NCBI GenBank assembly: GCA_016748015.1
Contig: JAAOMT010000602.1
Coordinates: 1,378,054-1,442,053, forward strand
Source: Geosiphon pyriformis
Lineage: Eukaryota; Glomeromycota; Glomeromycetes; Archaeosporales; Geosiphonaceae
Reading direction: 5' to 3'
DNA length: 64,000 bases
Shown: in pieces, positions 25,824 through 39,000 of the stretch
Numbering within the stretch: position 1 is the first letter of the stretch
Layout: each line of letters begins with the position of its first letter
Position numbers and translations under genes: made by a program
Notes under the pieces: generated by a model
Databases searched by the model: none
Told to the model about the DNA's origin: nothing
The model's input: only the letters and a program-made list of their open reading frames with translations

Positions 25824-25954
25824 AATGAGCAAGAAACGTAGGACACGATTCAGCCTTCAAAATCCTCAATAATATTGAAAAGTCCCTAATTACATCATGA
25901 TCATGGAAGTTACCGAATCTCTGAATCTTCAAAAAATGCATTAAAATACATAAG
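25824..25954. repeat. Direct repeat, copy A
   Basis: Matches copy B at 26053-26195 with an exact 26-bp run at its left end (AATGAGCAAGAAACGTAGGA...) and further matching runs such as 'CCTAATTACAT' and 'TACATAAGA/ATATAAGA'. The copies start 229 bp apart. They are diverged by substitutions and one small insertion in copy B. Confidence 0.8.
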
Positions 25955-26052
25955 AAAAACAATTTTTTTTTAGATAAACTATTATAATTGGATTACAAGG
26001 TACACATTCTGATCGTCTTTTTATGCTTTTAAATTTTTTCAATGAAAGTCTA

Positions 26053-26195
26053 AATGAGCAAGAAACGTAGGACACGATGCAGGTAACTTTTGTGAAAGGC
26101 TTCAAAATACTCAATAGTATTTGAAAATGCCTAATTACATAATATTGTAAGTCATCTGAGTCTCTTAACCTTAAACAAATGCTTAAAAATATAAG
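26053..26195. repeat. Direct repeat, copy B
   Basis: Second member of the pair described at 25824-25954. It carries about 12 extra bases near its left end. Origin unknown; a tandem duplication of about 229 bp or two insertions of a short element are both possible. Confidence 0.8.
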
Positions 26196-26737
26196 AGTTT
26201 GATCAGAAAAACTTTATTCATTTAAAAATCGAGAACAAATAAAAATTAAGCTTTGATTTTTTTACCTAAATTAAAATTCATTCAGATTTATCTTAAATCA
26301 AATGTAAAATTTTTCACTTTCTAAATCATTTTTTTTAGAATAGAAAAAAAAATTTCATAAAGATATGCAAAGATATTTCTTTAAACGGTTGCAACTGAGA
26401 TTTCTTAAATATTTTCATGCATCCAAAATACACTGTTCTGAAATGATAATTCTATTTTAGCTGTATTAAATGTTGACAAACGAATACAATCAAGAACTTT
26501 TAAATTAAAAATGTGAAAAATTTTTTATCTCACAAGATACAATCATATATATATACTGTATGTTCAATATTAAAATTTTTTTAATTATATCTTTTATCAG
26601 CCGAGTGTGATTGGTATTCGAGTTTCGAGTTTAGATTACTAAAAGAGGTTTCCTTTGTAAATCAATGATTTCAATTGGGACAGGATAGTTTAAAGAGTTC
26701 AGACTTGAATGAAAAAAAAACCGTGATCATAACCACA

Positions 26738-26765
26738 CCCTCCCCCCTCCCCCCTCCCCCCCCCC
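26738..26765 (-). repeat. C-rich tract (minus-strand G-quadruplex potential)
   Basis: Four C runs (3, 6, 6 and 10 bases) separated by single T bases. The minus strand therefore fits a G-quadruplex pattern. Confidence 0.8.
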
Positions 26766-27073
26766 AACATTATTTATAATTTTATTTCTGTGGGCTTTGT
26801 CATTATTATTACTAATTTATTTGATTTATCGTTTTCCCTTAAATTATGTTTTGTCTCGCAACTGAAGAGAAACGTATCACCCAAGTTGGTATTTCAAACG
26901 ATTTATAACGTCAAAGTATCGTAAGTACTTAAATTACCTTTGAATTATGTAATCACGGTTCGAACTTAATGCAGCTCAACGTGAAACATAATTTTTTGGC
27001 GCAACTTTGATCCGCGTAGTTTCTCTCAAAATTGGTATACAGTATATTTCCTCCCATTTTGAAGTGATTTAAG

Positions 27074-27131
27074 CAGTGAAACCTTGTTTAATTGTTCCCC
27101 CTAGTAGAAAGGAATTGGTCCAATTAGTGAT
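27074..27131. mobile_element. Possible pogo/Tigger-type transposon end
   Basis: The segment beginning CAGTGAAACCTTGTTTAATT and continuing through '...GGAATTGGTCCAATTAGTG' resembles the terminal inverted repeats of pogo/Tigger-like DNA transposons, which begin CAGT(A/G)(A/G)AACC and contain 'AATTGG' motifs. No second end and no transposase were found, so this is at most a relic. Confidence 0.25.
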
Positions 27132-30100
27132 GTAGATAAAAACCTTTAATAGAAAAAAAGATTTATAGTTAATAGCTTTCCACAACCAAAATCAAGTCGA
27201 TAGACTGAATATTCCAACAAAATTTTACTCTTTTGAAAATTTCATCGTTTAAAAAGCTAATTAAAAAGAACTTTTCCCGCCACACAATTCAAAAAAAAAA
27301 AAGAAATTTCATTTTCTGGATCATAACATGTGATAAATATATCACAACATACGCTTTCAAAAGTTATGCAGAAATTTCTCCCAAAGATCTGAACAACAAC
27401 TGAATAGAATCTTATAGATGAGCTTCTATTTAAGAAATCAATGCCCAGATCTCAAATAATGAAACTGTAACACAAACACCTTCGGATTAGAAGAATTCAT
27501 AGATCCCTTTATTTAATAATCTAGATCTGGGAAATATTAAAAAGTTCTTTAAATACATTATGACTTATTTTTTACGCTTTTGGAAGAAACTTGGTGTGTG
27601 CGCCTAATGAGCAATATAATAATTTTAATTTTCAAAGTCAATTTCTAACCTTTTTTCAATTTGTTTATTATTTTTGATTTATTTTTAAACGAGTTTCATG
27701 TGACTATAGCGGTATTACAAATCTCTATGAATCCTATGGATTACCAAAACTAGCATACAATTATAAATTATTGTCACATATGAGGGCAAAAGCAAGTTAA
27801 CCACCGCTAACTTTCTTCTATTCTTTTCAATTTTTGAAAAAATTCATAGAATAAAATATTATGACCAGATTTTCATTAATTGTTTCTAAATTAAAATCAT
27901 TTTTTTATTTTTATGGTTTTTTCTTGATCGTCTTTTTTTTTTTTGATATTAATATATTTGCACAAGTCTTGGGGGTTTAGCAGATATGAATCACTTGCGT
28001 TTAAAATCTGAATTTTAATTTTTTTTTTATGATTATGCCTTAATTAAAAAAGGCTTTGGGGGGGGGCCAGTTGGGCTATCAAAAGATGCGAAGAAAAAAC
28101 TATGCAAAATCATATGATTCTAATATTTCCAAAGAATTTAATATTTGCAAATATAGTTTTCTTGGAAGCCATTGGAAGATTTAGTTTATATTCTTGATAT
28201 AAAACTAAAAAAAAAAATAAAAGATACAAACCATTAAAAGTTAGTGAGTTCCTTTTTAACTTTTTAAAAGAGCAGAAACATTTTAAATTTAGCTTTAAAA
28301 TTAATTAAAAATTGGACGTTACACAAATGAATTTCATTTTCTGATATATCTAGTCGGATCTATCAATTGCATCTCCAATATTATAAATGAGTTAAAGCCA
28401 ATTTCAAAATTTTACTGTGACAAACCCGATTTTGGAATATCATTTTTTTTTATTATTGAATTTATATCGGTATAAAGTTAAAACGGTCAGATGCTACGAG
28501 TTTTTTCTCTTTAAATTTCGGTAATTTAATAATTTATTAGATCACTCGGGGACCTAATTTTTTCGAAGGATTATAATATTTTGTGAAAAAAGATAGAAAA
28601 AAATTTTTTTCGGCCAATTACGAAAATTTAATAGAAAAAGAAAAAAAAAAGAGGAAATTTGAATGAACGCCATTATTATTAAAATGATAACACGTTGAAT
28701 AATTCGAAACGAAAACACGCTTTTCTTTACGGAACTGACGAAAGGTCAAATTTTTTCGATACTTTATGCGAAATAAGTGAATGCTAAATAAATTGAAATT
28801 TTTCTCGAATAATGTCCCTGCGAATACCAAAAGAATCTATTACGATATTAAATGGTTGAGGAAATTGGTTTAGTTGATCGAAATCGTCCAAAATACGTCA
28901 AACCCAAAGAGTCATTATTTGGTCGTTGGACGATATAATCCCCTATGACCAGGCGTGTAATAATGAATCATGTTCTTAGGAATTGGGACAAGTCTCTGAT
29001 ATAGACGTTCCGCCACCGTTTTGACAGACACTTTTCATCAGCGAAGCTATGAAATTTGGGCATTTATCACGTCTTTCATTTTGCGATTTGATAGGGATAA
29101 CAATTCGGTATTTAAAGGTATATTGAGGAAAAGAAAGATTAGGGATTGGGTTGGGGCAAATTTCCAAAGCAAAATGATAGTTATGGCGGAACGGTGATCA
29201 AAAACATGCCCAGATTTTCAGGTATTTGCCTTGGGGCGTCTATTTATCAAAAAAATTATTTTGAATTTCGATTAAAAATATAAATAAAAAGCGTGAACAC
29301 TCTGAACAGAAATCTCCATTATTGTTCTTATAATATAAAGCTTAAAACACCGCTTCCTATTTCCAGCCTGAGCCGAGAAATTTTCAGAGTATCTTATCAA
29401 CATTTTTTGATGCCCTATTGTTCGTTCGTTTCAACATCAATTCACTTTTTGGGAAGCGTGCAGTTTTTAGGAAAAAAAAAAATTTTTTTTCAGTTCAAAA
29501 AAGTGTCATTTGTGTCCAGTCGTTTCAAAATTAAAAAATGTGTGCCTGTCAGATATCCTTGGGTTTTTAAAAAAAAAAAATTTTGCAACCCGAAAACGCC
29601 TTGATATGTTTGGTTTGATAAGAATGATGCATTGTAAATGTTTTACCTCTGGAAAATGATTGTTGGTTCCATTGTTCAAATCAACACAAACAATGGCTAG
29701 CATAATTATTAAGCTTTTTACAAAATAGAAAATGATAGTCGGCATGTGGATATGGTGAAAATTGGTTCAACATTGTATGAATCAATTGGGTTACTTATTG
29801 AAGTTTCCAAAAAAAAAAAAAAATTATCATTGGGAAATTCTAAAGAAAATTCCTCCCAAATGATCAACTTTTTCTTAATATCTCGATTATGGCACTTGTA
29901 AGAAATCATGTCAAGTAACAAAACTTTGAGTACAAGTTTTGGAAATCAAGAATTTTAAGGATTTTGATTTTTGAATTCAAATTTCAAACTTTTCTTAAAA
30001 AACCTCATCGAATTCCAATTTAAAGAGGATATTGCTCCTCTAAAATTAAAAAAGTATTTAATTCCCTTCATGATGTAAATTGACCTAATATTATTTATTA

Positions 30101-33100
30101 CGGAATATTTTCATTCTAGCAATTTGATAGTTTAACTCGAAATTTTTGTAATACGTACTCTGTTGTTACTTGCGAAATCGACATCCTACTTTACTAAACC
30201 TGGGTTCCCGAATCTCATACACAATTTGCAGCCCCCATTGTTAAAGAGAAAACAAGAAAAAAGCAAATGTGGGGTAGGCCCATTGTCATCTGTGCCAACA
30301 TTGAACACTACAGCCGCTATATCTCTATGCTTTATGCATAAAATATCTGGGTTCGTAGAAATCTTGGCAAATTAAATCGTCCATCTATTTATGAATTGGT
30401 TATTGTGATAGGGTGAGTATATATTGAAGAAAGTTTCATGTTTTGAAATTCAGTTTTATGGTCTAAAATTATATAATTAGCAACAACAACAAATAAACCA
30501 TTTATTCTTCAAACGGCTTTGATATTTTTATTATGAACAATCAAGATGCAGCTAACGTATGAAATTGCAAAAGTAAAAGCTAGTTTTGAGTTAGCCTAAA
30601 GGCGTTCTCATGTCAATCTCAAACTTTATATTCGCACAAACAATTCAAAGTAAGACTGTGATGCATCGCATTGCAATCATATTGGGCAAGGTTTATCCTT
30701 GTCTTTTAAAGACTTGCCAACTCTAGAATAGAATTTTTCGTAAAAAATAACTTTACTATTTTTCAATTACCCAAAAATTTATAGGCTTTTAAAATGTAAA
30801 ACTATCCAAGATGAGATTATGAATAGGATCTGAAAGCTCCAATAGATCGTAAAGCGGAAAATTTCTTTGTGAAAATAATCATGCGTATGTATTTTTGAAA
30901 TTTCCAAAATCAGAAATGAGAACATATGAAAGAAAAAATCTTGCATGAATGCACGTTATATATGTTTGGTCTTTGTGAAATAAAGGTAACAAACGTTGAT
31001 GCAAAGTGTTACCAAAGAAAATTTTAAAATTCAATGAATTCTTCAAGTTTTTTTTTGCGTATATAAATAGATTTTTAAATAAGGACAACCATAAATTCCT
31101 AGTATCACGAAAAATTGGACACAAAAAATGAATTTCTTTATCTCATCGGACTTTTCTCTGAGGGTTATTCCCATGACATGATTGAACAAATTTTTTAGAA
31201 CCTGTAGAAACCATAATTATCCCTCAGGCTTCTGAAAATTAAATACCGAAATAACAACTAAGATCGAAATATAAAATTTCGAGTCATGAAAAAAAGGTCT
31301 CAATACAAAAACCTTTGGAATGTTGAAACTTGTTTCAGGTTGACTTAAATTTTTGTCAAATACTAGCAAAAAACCCAAAGATTATTTTTCCAAGCTGGGC
31401 ACGTTACACGGATCATCATGATAAACCCTAAAATCTAATTTTCTTTTTATCATGAAACTCTTTTATAAAACTTCATAAATATTTCCTTTTATTATTGCTG
31501 CCGTTACGTACCCGTATACCACACAATCTCAATTTTCACCGCGAAAATATTTAATTAATCTAGGAACTTCAATTATTTTGAGCCAAAACTACAGTTCAAA
31601 ACCTGAAGGTATAAAAAGGCTTAAAACTTGCGTTGCCAAACTTACCTACTTGGAAAGGTCAAAGAGGAAGACCATAAAAATTTCGTTCACTGCTTTTGAA
31701 GTCGATATCCGAAAAAATTAACAATCATAAATAGAATTTACTATCAAACAAATTTAATAAAGTAGTAGATTAAAAAAAAATTTACTTTGACTAAAGAAAA
31801 ATTTTTTAGGCTTATTGTTTTTAAGATTGTAACAATTAATTAAATTTTATTTTATTTTATTTTATTGAATAGATCTTCAAAATATTTTATTATCAAACCC
31901 AATTTTGTGGCTCCTTCAAACTTTTTGATTGGTTATCCTATTGAATAATTAAGTGATATTCTTTCTTTTGCAGATTGTACCATAGCCGATAAACATAGGC
32001 CATTTAAAGATTTGTCAATTAAAATAAGCCACTGCTTTCAAAGTTTAAATTCATTAAATCTAACACCGTTTTTGCGTGGCTTTAGTTTAAATATTTATAT
32101 GTGACTTTGAATTTTACCAATAAAATAAATTTAATTCAAATTTTCAAAAATTATACTGTGAAATTATTTAATATCAATAATATTAATTTAAACTTTTGTA
32201 AAAAGAATAAATTCGAGTTTTAATTTTGTTATTATTTTATTTTTTGCATTGATTTTTATTAGTGTAAAGATTTTCAGCTCAATATGATTATATAAAAAGG
32301 ATAAATTTTTTTTAAAGTCTAATCCTAAAATGTGTCGAACATTATTTGTGATTGATTGGTGCCAAGAGTTTTAAGTCCAGTTATTTTTGATTTCCGTTAA
32401 TGAGGACAAAATTATTAAATCTGGTACAATTAATTGAGAAATTTTATACAACATTAGAAGCATTGTACATTATTGTTTTAATTTAAAAGTAATAAATGTT
32501 CCCAAGATTTGCGATTGTAATATAGCCACAAAAAAATTTTCGGTCAATTTTTTCCTCAATACAAAGATAGCATTCCGGCAATGCTTTTTTGTACAGCCTC
32601 ACATAAATTAATTTCTAAAAGCATGGCCTGATCAGTGATACTGAAAAATGCGACCAACTACTTTTGAAGTGCAAGGTATTAGATAACAGTCTACATATGT
32701 GAATCGATAATAAAGCCTTAATATATTTAACATCAATGTAAAAAGAGTATTTTTTATACATTAAAAGTAATTTTCGTAACCAAAAATTCGCATCATTTCA
32801 GAAAATTTGAATTTTAAAGATAAGAATAAATTATTTATCAAATTGGAAAAATTTTTGGCTATTTTTTTTAAAAAAAAATATATATTCAACATTTCGAAAT
32901 TCTTAAAGCGAAAATTTTATATATTTCGCTTAAAATTCTATTTTTGTATAATCTTTTAAGAAAAAAGGTTTTTTAAAAAATAATAAAAATTAACAATATC
33001 TTTTAACACTAAATAAATTTATAAATCTAATTTTCAACAAGAATTTTTTATTTTCACTTTTTACAAGATTTTTCAAATAGAAATAGCCATTTGGGTTACA

Positions 33101-33590
33101 AAAAAGGGATTTTTTTAGTCTTAATTATTAATTTATTTTTATTCAATGCAGTTTTTTCATTTTCAGCTCACAAGAAATAATAAAACTGATGAAAACTTTA
33201 AAATTATTAATTATTTTTATTATAAAATAATAAATTTTAAAGTAATCAAGTAAATGAATAAGCTTTTGTGAAATCTATAAGAAATTTGCGCATTTCAATG
33301 AAACAAGATTGATTAATAAGTTTATATTACTCAAAATTTATGAATTTATGTTAAATCTTGTAAAAAAAAAGGGATTTATATGTCTTAAATTATTTAAAAG
33401 AATAGAACCAACAATCGAAAATATATATAGTTAACAATTGTTAATCTAAATAATAAAGGAAGATTATCTTATTTACAAGAAGGTTTATCCTCTTTTTTTT
33501 ACATTATTTATTTTCTAAAGTAGAGTTCAATTAGTCTCGGTATTACTAATAAAATTTTCTTTAATGAGTTTTTTTTGTTAAATGGGTTTT

Positions 33591-33938
33591 TCAAAAAAAC
33601 TTCCGAATCGAGTTTGCCATTTCAATTTTTGCAGCCAGGTCAAATTCGATTTGCTTCTTATTAAATTCAAAATAATCCATTATATTTTCTGTATTCATAG
33701 GTAAATAAAACTTGCAATTGGTAGCAAAAGCATAATTTTTCGATGGTGGTGATTCTTTCGAGTAAGTTGAAAAAAAAAGAGTACACGGATCATTACTTTC
33801 GATCAGATATGTTATTATCAAAGCCATTATTAATACGATCGGAGTGACTGATACCAAAATGAGTTTGAAATTTTTGGTCATCGAAGCCGGAAATCGAAAC
33901 TCGAGGCTTTTTTTTATTGGATAAGATTTTTTACTCAT
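33591..33938 (-). CDS. Small single-pass membrane protein, unidentified
   Basis: An intronless ATG-started frame of 115 codons. A basic N-terminus (MSKKSYPIKK) is followed by one strong hydrophobic segment at about residues 24-46, then an outside-type segment with two cysteines (about 52 and 74) that could form a disulphide, and an amphipathic Lys/Glu-rich C-terminus. This would be a type II membrane protein. No family recognised. Composition is more gene-like than the flanks, but a missing exon at either end cannot be excluded. Confidence 0.42.
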   Translation of the reverse strand: MSKKSYPIKKSLEFRFPASMTKNFKLILVSVTPIVLIMALIITYLIESNDPCTLFFSTYSKESPPSKNYAFATNCKFYLPMNTENIMDYFEFNKKQIEFDLAAKIEMANSIRKFF

Positions 33939-36000
33939 TGTAATTATTATTGGTGAATAAGATTTGTTAGGTTTTCAAGCTAATGCTTTGATTCATGACC
34001 CAAGTTTCGGCCTCCTTTTTTATAGAAAGAAATTGTTTCAGAAAGCTGACTGCCCGGGCTGTTTACCACGAATCCCCTTTTTATCCGAAGTTTACTCCAA
34101 GTAACAAGCCTCACTGGCTAAAATCGTTATCTCAATGCAATAATGATAATGAAAGATTTCCCGTAAATTCAACTTATCACTTATCGTATTTCTCAGTGTT
34201 GATCTTTGTTTGAGAAACAACATTAAGGTGATAAGGGAAAATCTCAAGTTTCAGGTCAAACATGAGAGGAAAGGAAAGGAAAGGAATATTTAGAAATTTG
34301 ATGGATCAATTCTTTCAAATAAGATTTTTTTTCTTTCTTTCTTTCTTTCTTTCTCAAATAAAATTTCTCAGGGGTTTTGATTAATAAGAAGAATGTCATA
34401 TTAAATGTACAATATATTCTCCAATTAATTTTCCAGTTATCACCATCCTTGAATATAATAGTTGCAATAAGCCTTGAAAAGAATTCTCATTTACTTAATG
34501 CACCGGTCCAAGTGCTTTGAGTTTATAAGAACATTAAATAAGCTTAATGAATAGATTTAAATATTTTTCAATTCTTGAAAGCTTCATTCAAAGCAAAACA
34601 TTATTACACATGAAAATTAAATTCTTCCTATGCAGAAGCAGTATTTTTGTATAATGTTCCACTAATAATTTCATTGAATTCTAGCGAATTTAAAATGAAA
34701 AAAAATTTAATAAAAAAATTTTTCTGCATATTCTGCCGTTTCTTTGTTTTCTCGCTTTTTTGTGCATCAGATGGAATCACAAATTAAAGCGAAAAAAAGT
34801 TATTTTTGCTGAACATATTGAATTCCCGAGTTTGATCATTTTTTGCACTTCGGGCTACTCCGAACCCTCTTCATCCAATAATTTCAATTATAAATGATAC
34901 AAGATTTGGGTAACAGATGAATGAAGTACGAGTAACAAATTCATTTTGAAAAGTTGCCGTTGATGTCTTCTTTTTCTTCCAAAAACGGGGATTATATAAA
35001 AATCATTTAGATGAAATATACATGCAGGGTTTTAGGTAAGTGTCTTATATACAAACTTTCTTTTGAGTAACTGTTGATCAATTATAACGTTGATGTGTAT
35101 GTATCAAAGTGTATTTCCATTAAGTGATTTAAAAAATATTTATACTAGTTAGCAGTAGTGAAATCGAATTCTAAAGAAATTTTTTCGTACACCAAATAGA
35201 TTATCATCTTGATAAAATATTTAATTCAAGTCATCAACTTAACACAAATATAGATACTAGTTAAAAAATGAATTTTAAAAATCTAAACTGATCACAAAAC
35301 TTTTTATTTTTAAAGTTCAATCAAAAGTTAATCACAAATGCAAATTTATACTTTCTTTTAAGTTAAAATAAGGGGGGTGTAAATCAGAAATATAATTTGA
35401 AGTAGATTTACAACGACACAAGATCCATTTTTGTGCTCACAATAGAATTAAGGTCAAAAACTATTTTTTTTTTTATATTCTTTTTTTTATATTCTTTATT
35501 ATTCTTTCATTGTACCTTGAAATTTTTGACCTAATTAGTAAAACAATCAGAGATTTAATAAGAGACAATTTCTAGATTGGTAAAATGAGGCATTGCAATT
35601 TTCTGGCTACAAATTCTGCCGCATTTGCACCGATATATATTTGTTTATGTATGTACAGGCACCAAAGTAACTGACAACTTTTTATATTCTTACACATGTA
35701 AATCGGGGGTTAATTTTGAGATTAAGCTATTTAAAATTGTAAAATAATCTTTTGATTTAGAGCAACTACAAAACAAATGTTCCACAATTCAAAAAAAAAA
35801 GTACTTCTTTATCTTGATTTGTTTAAGAAAAAGCTTTCTGGTATATTATTTTAATTGAATAATTGCGATTGAGAAGTTAGCAAAAAATTTGATGTAAGCT
35901 TTTTAACAATATGTGGGTTCATATGCAATTATCTGTAAACTAGAGAAGATTCGAAACATTTTTATATATCAATTTTCTTGATTGAAAATTATTGCTTTTT
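33939..36000. other. Intergenic, upstream of small membrane protein
   Basis: Contains two short tandem arrays, (GGAAA)n at 34268-34286 and (TTTC)n at 34331-34354, and otherwise ordinary AT-rich DNA grading into the extreme AT block from about 36.0 kb. A 72-codon ATG frame at 33995-34213 probably overlaps the promoter of the neighbouring minus-strand gene and is not called. Confidence 0.5.
34331..34354. repeat. (TTTC)n microsatellite
   Basis: Six tandem TTTC/CTTT units. Confidence 0.9.
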
Positions 36001-39000
36001 TTTTTATAAATTATTTTTTGAAAACCTGTATTTTTTTAAATTTGAAATTTTTTATCAATATAAAATCATATTATTTAATTAACTTTATAATTTTTCAAGT
36101 TTATTAAAAATATTATATCATATTATTAAAGCAAGTTAAGCAAATTTTTTTTGCTGCATTGAAATTTTTATATAATAATATCAATTCACTTTGTTGTTTT
36201 TAGCTTTGACACTTATAATATATTAAAACCATTGGTTTCTCATAAAAACATAAATTTATCTGTACTTTTCAAAACAATAAAAAAATGATGATTTAATTAT
36301 TAAAAATTAGAATATTGAATCTTAATAAATTATTTTCATGTTTTTAAAAAAATTTATTTATATTTTTATTTTTAAATATAAAAAAAATTACCATATATTA
36401 TTAATTTCAATGTCTTTTAAAAAGGAATTCTTTCTCAATTTTTGACATTTTATTTAAAATAATAATTTTTACTGTTTTTATTATTTGTTTCGCAAAATTA
36501 ATAATATTTATTAAGCTATTATTTTAAACTTGAAAATAAATTTTATATATTACTTGAAATTTATTACATAAGTAATGAAAATATTTTATAGAATTGTTTA
36601 TTTTTGAAATTTTTATTTTTTTCGTTTTAGAAAATTTTTAAATACAAAAATAGTTACTTTTTATTACATTTTGCGAATTATTAATAATATTTTAAATTCA
36701 TTTTTTATTATTTAGAAATTATATTAAATAAAAAATTTTAATTATTAAATAATTAATTTTTTAATTTTCAAACAAAAATAAACTTTAAATTTTACATAAT
36801 TAACAATTGACATAAATAAATAATTCATTTTATAAAAACATCTTAAATATAGTATCTTTGGCCAAATTAAATACATGATTAATAGTTAATTTATTTTTAT
36901 TAATGTTCAAAGTTTTCAAAAAATAACAGTAATTGCTGTTTTAAAAAGTATTATTAGAAAAAAAGATACTCTTTTTTAGAAATTAAAATACAAAAAAGTA
37001 ATTTGTGTTTTAATTTTTATAAACTATAATCAGTATAATACTAAAATATTAATTGTTTAATTCTTGTTTAATATAACTTTATGTGAATTTTCTAAATTAA
37101 AAACAAATTTATATTTAATTTAATTATTATTAACTGTTTGATTTTGGTATAATATCATAAATTACTTAATTTTAATATTACTCGAGTATTAATAATATTA
37201 AAAAGATATTTATACTCCTTATTTTCAAGTTTAAATTATATTGGTATTATAATTTTTTTTTGGATTTTAATAATTAATTTCTAAAAATAATTTTAAATAT
37301 TAATATATTAATTTTGATTACATATTTTATGTCTGATTTGTTTGTTCCTAATTATTGCTAATTTAAAAAAATATTAATAACTTATATTAATGTTTTTTAA
37401 TATGTTTTTAATTTTTAGATTATAATATAATATAATATAATATAACAAACTTATACCATAAACAAAAAAAACTAAAATATTTTCTGTAGTTTAAATGTAA
37501 ATTTTTTTTTCTTTATTAAAATTTTTCATTGTGTATTATTCGCGTAAAAATGAAACTTATTATGTTTAACTTAAATTAGAAAAAATTTTTATTAAATTTT
37601 TTTATCGAAATTTTTTTTTGTAAATATTATAATAAACACTTTTTTTATCATATTCTTATTTATAAATTTTTATTAATTGAAATTTGAACAAAAACATCAA
37701 TAAAGTATTTTAAATTTTTATTTATAATTTGATTTTTAATAATTTACAAGCACAATCAAATGCAAAAATTAAATTATACAATATTTGAACTTTGTAACAA
37801 TTAAAAATTTGTTAAAATTTAAGCATTTAATATATAATTCTCACAACAAAAAAACAAGAAAACTTAATAAGTAATCTGTTGGTTTAAATTTTTCTGCTGC
37901 TTATTGAATATAAATATATTAAAAATTGGTAAAAAATTTAAATCTAAGTTTTAAAAAAATAAATTAGTAGTTGTTATAATAATGTTAATAAGAATATAAA
38001 TATTAATAATATAAAAAATATTTATAAAAAATTAGTTTTATTGTTAATAAAAGAATAAATGATTTTAAATCTATAAATAATATAATTTTATTTATATTTA
38101 TTATGATAAATTAAATAATCTTATAAACAGTACTTTTAAGTAATAAAAATAATATTTTTAATATTCTTTTTGTGCTTAATAAGAAATTAAACTTTATATT
38201 CTTGCCAAAAAAAAGTTTTAATTATTTAGTTTTTTGTATTAAATATTAATTTTATAAAAATTATTAAAAAAATATTTCATTAAATAAATGATTTTAAAAA
38301 AAGTAGAAACTTTTTTAAAAATTTTTGAAATTATTAAATCTACATTTATATATAAATTAAATTAAAATAGTTTAAAATTTGGTTATAAAGACAAATATTA
38401 TTATTAATATTTAATCTAAAACATATAAATATAAAAGTAATTATTAAGAAAATCCTAATTAATTTTTTTAAATTGGCTATAAAATTTGTTTTTGCTAAAT
38501 TTAATAAGCTAATTTCAATTAAAATACTTATTAATTTGTATTAAAAAGTATAATAAAGTTTATTAATAATAAAATTATTAAGTTAATAGTTTTTAAATAG
38601 CTTATTTTTATAAATAATAATTTTATAAATATAATAAAGACTAATAAAAACAAAAATTTATGAATTTTTAAGAATTATTATTGAATATTTTTTTATATAT
38701 TATTAATAAATACAATAGTTTAAAATTTTTCAATCTAATAATTTTTATAATAAATATTAGTAATTTGGTTTTATATATTTATATTAAATATAAAATTATT
38801 TGTTTTAAAAATAAAACATCTTAAAAGATTGTATTTTATACTATTCTAGTTTTTAATAATATAAATTTATATTAAATTAAATTATTTTTATTATTATATA
38901 TAAAATATAAATAAGCTAAATATATATTTATTAAGTATAATTTAGATAAAAAAAGTTTTGGTTATATTAAAAAAAATGTTAATTTAATTGTTAATTAATA

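Larger units (their letters stand above)
25289..33590. other. Long gene-poor intergenic region
   Basis: About 8.3 kb with no convincing gene. It holds a short (TGTGGA)3 tandem right after the orphan gene's stop (25295-25313), an approximately 130-bp direct repeat pair, a C-rich tract, a possible DNA-transposon end at 27074-27131 and a somewhat less AT-rich patch at 28.8-30.4 kb with no recognisable product. The 31.7-33.5 kb part is very AT-rich. Confidence 0.5.

Noticed and set aside
26949-26975. GGTTCGAACTT-like sequence resembling a tRNA T-arm
   Set aside because: No acceptor stem, D-arm or anticodon arm can be folded around it. Similar 'GGTTCGAAT' near 51483 lies in the TLDc pseudogene.
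28976-30375. Patch of somewhat higher GC with several short frames on both strands
   Set aside because: No frame has an ATG plus motif plus splice partner. A 62-codon minus-strand frame around 30190-30375 lacks a start. Possibly a decayed element, but not supportable.
33995-34213. 72-codon ATG frame
   Set aside because: Probably overlaps the promoter of the minus-strand membrane-protein gene. Composition is not convincing and no motif is seen.
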